Source: Dehalococcoidia bacterium
GTDB lineage: Bacteria; Chloroflexota; Dehalococcoidia; UBA2979
Length of the DNA stretch: 22,769 nt
Direction of reading: 5' to 3'
NCBI GenBank assembly: GCA_023228765.1
Contig: JALOAM010000031.1
Location: forward strand, 1 to 22,769
The notes beneath the pieces were generated by a model, which did not search any database, was not told where the DNA came from, and worked only from the letters and a program-made list of their open reading frames with translations. A program made the translations under genes and the position numbers. Shown here in pieces: positions 22,511 through 22,769 of this stretch (position 1 is the stretch's first letter; each line of letters opens with the position of its first letter).

Positions 22511-22769
22511 ATGCAACACCTCATCCCCTCGCCCCTCCCGTTCGTGAAGATGCATGGCGCCGGCAACGACTTCGTCGTGGCCGAGGTACCGTTGCTTGAC
22601 GTAACGGACGAGGAATGGGGCGCCCTCGCGATCGAGGTGTGCGACCGCCACTTCGGTGTGGGGGCGGACGGCCTGATCCTCGTGCAGCCCTCGACGAGTG
22701 CTGACCGCAAGATGCGCATCTTCAACGCGGACGGCAGCGACGGCGAGATGTGCGTGAACGGCATCCGCT
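22511..22769 (+). CDS. dapF: Diaminopimelate epimerase, N-terminal fragment
   Basis: The first 86 codons of DapF, cut by the window end. The enzyme converts LL- to meso-diaminopimelate for lysine and peptidoglycan synthesis by a two-cysteine mechanism. Visible are FVKMHGAGNDFVV at 11-23, RHFGVGADGLILV at 46-58 and MRIFNADGSDGEMC at 68-81, with the first catalytic cysteine at C81. The residue after it is Val (CVNG) where CGNG is usual. The second catalytic cysteine would lie beyond the window. The ATG at 22511 is 13 bases after the miaA stop with only a weak AGGAT upstream. A later in-frame ATG inside KMHG is too far in to be the start. It is the fifth gene of the pgk operon as seen here. Confidence 0.94.
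   Translation, partial: MQHLIPSPLPFVKMHGAGNDFVVAEVPLLDVTDEEWGALAIEVCDRHFGVGADGLILVQPSTSADRKMRIFNADGSDGEMCVNGIR

Noticed and set aside
1..22769. tRNA, rRNA, CRISPR arrays, integrases or attachment sites
   Set aside because: I looked for T-loop-like GGTTCGAnTCC, regularly spaced repeats and recombinase motifs on both strands and saw none; a covariance-model scan would be more sensitive.

Overview
The window is about 22.8 kb of very GC-rich, densely coded bacterial chromosome. Two adjacent membrane proteins (1961-6288) belong to families I know mainly from Chloroflexota and archaea: the DUF2298/'YYY' family and the TIGR03663/Agl23-like family. Together with an archaeal-type phosphoglycerate mutase and an F420-type luciferase-like oxidoreductase, they point to a Chloroflexota bacterium, possibly Dehalococcoidia-like. 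The assignment rests on family distribution and gene content only. I saw no rRNA, tRNA, CRISPR array, phage gene or transposase.

Layout. (1) 1-1915: the 3' end of smc, then ftsY, separated by a repeat copy and a strong 17-bp hairpin. (2) 1961-9053: four same-strand genes that look like a cell-surface glycan or lipid-carrier module: a DUF2298 polytopic protein, an Agl23-like GT-C membrane protein, an UPF0104/AglD-like flippase-family protein and a PRK07233-like FAD oxidoreductase. Two of the three junctions are 4-nt start/stop overlaps. (3) 9168-9611, minus strand: a small four-helix DUF6069-like membrane protein. (4) 9899-12344: a NuoE-like/NuoF-like pair, the NuoF-like protein carrying an extra C-terminal ferredoxin-like domain, with no other complex I or formate dehydrogenase gene in view. 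(5) 12345-12644: a terminator and a 203-bp inverted REP-like doublet between convergent genes. (6) 12645-13978, minus strand: a small GIY-YIG protein and an F420-type LLM oxidoreductase. (7) 14193-18104: rpiB, a penicillin-acylase-family Ntn hydrolase and a polyprenyl diphosphate synthase, tightly packed. (8) 18142-22769: a promoter and long leader, then pgk, apgM, tpiA, miaA and dapF (cut by the window end), apparently one housekeeping operon.

How the parts fit. The last block combines lower glycolysis (PGK, PGM, TIM) with tRNA modification and lysine/peptidoglycan precursor synthesis. The polyprenyl synthase could supply isoprenoid carriers to a module like the one at 1961-9053, but that link is inference. 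Four copies of a short GC-rich palindromic repeat are scattered at gene ends, and one has become the coded C-terminal tail of the flippase-like protein. The most novel-looking parts are the YYY/Agl23/flippase/FAD cluster, the orphan NuoE/NuoF pair with its ferredoxin tail, and the REP-like doublet.
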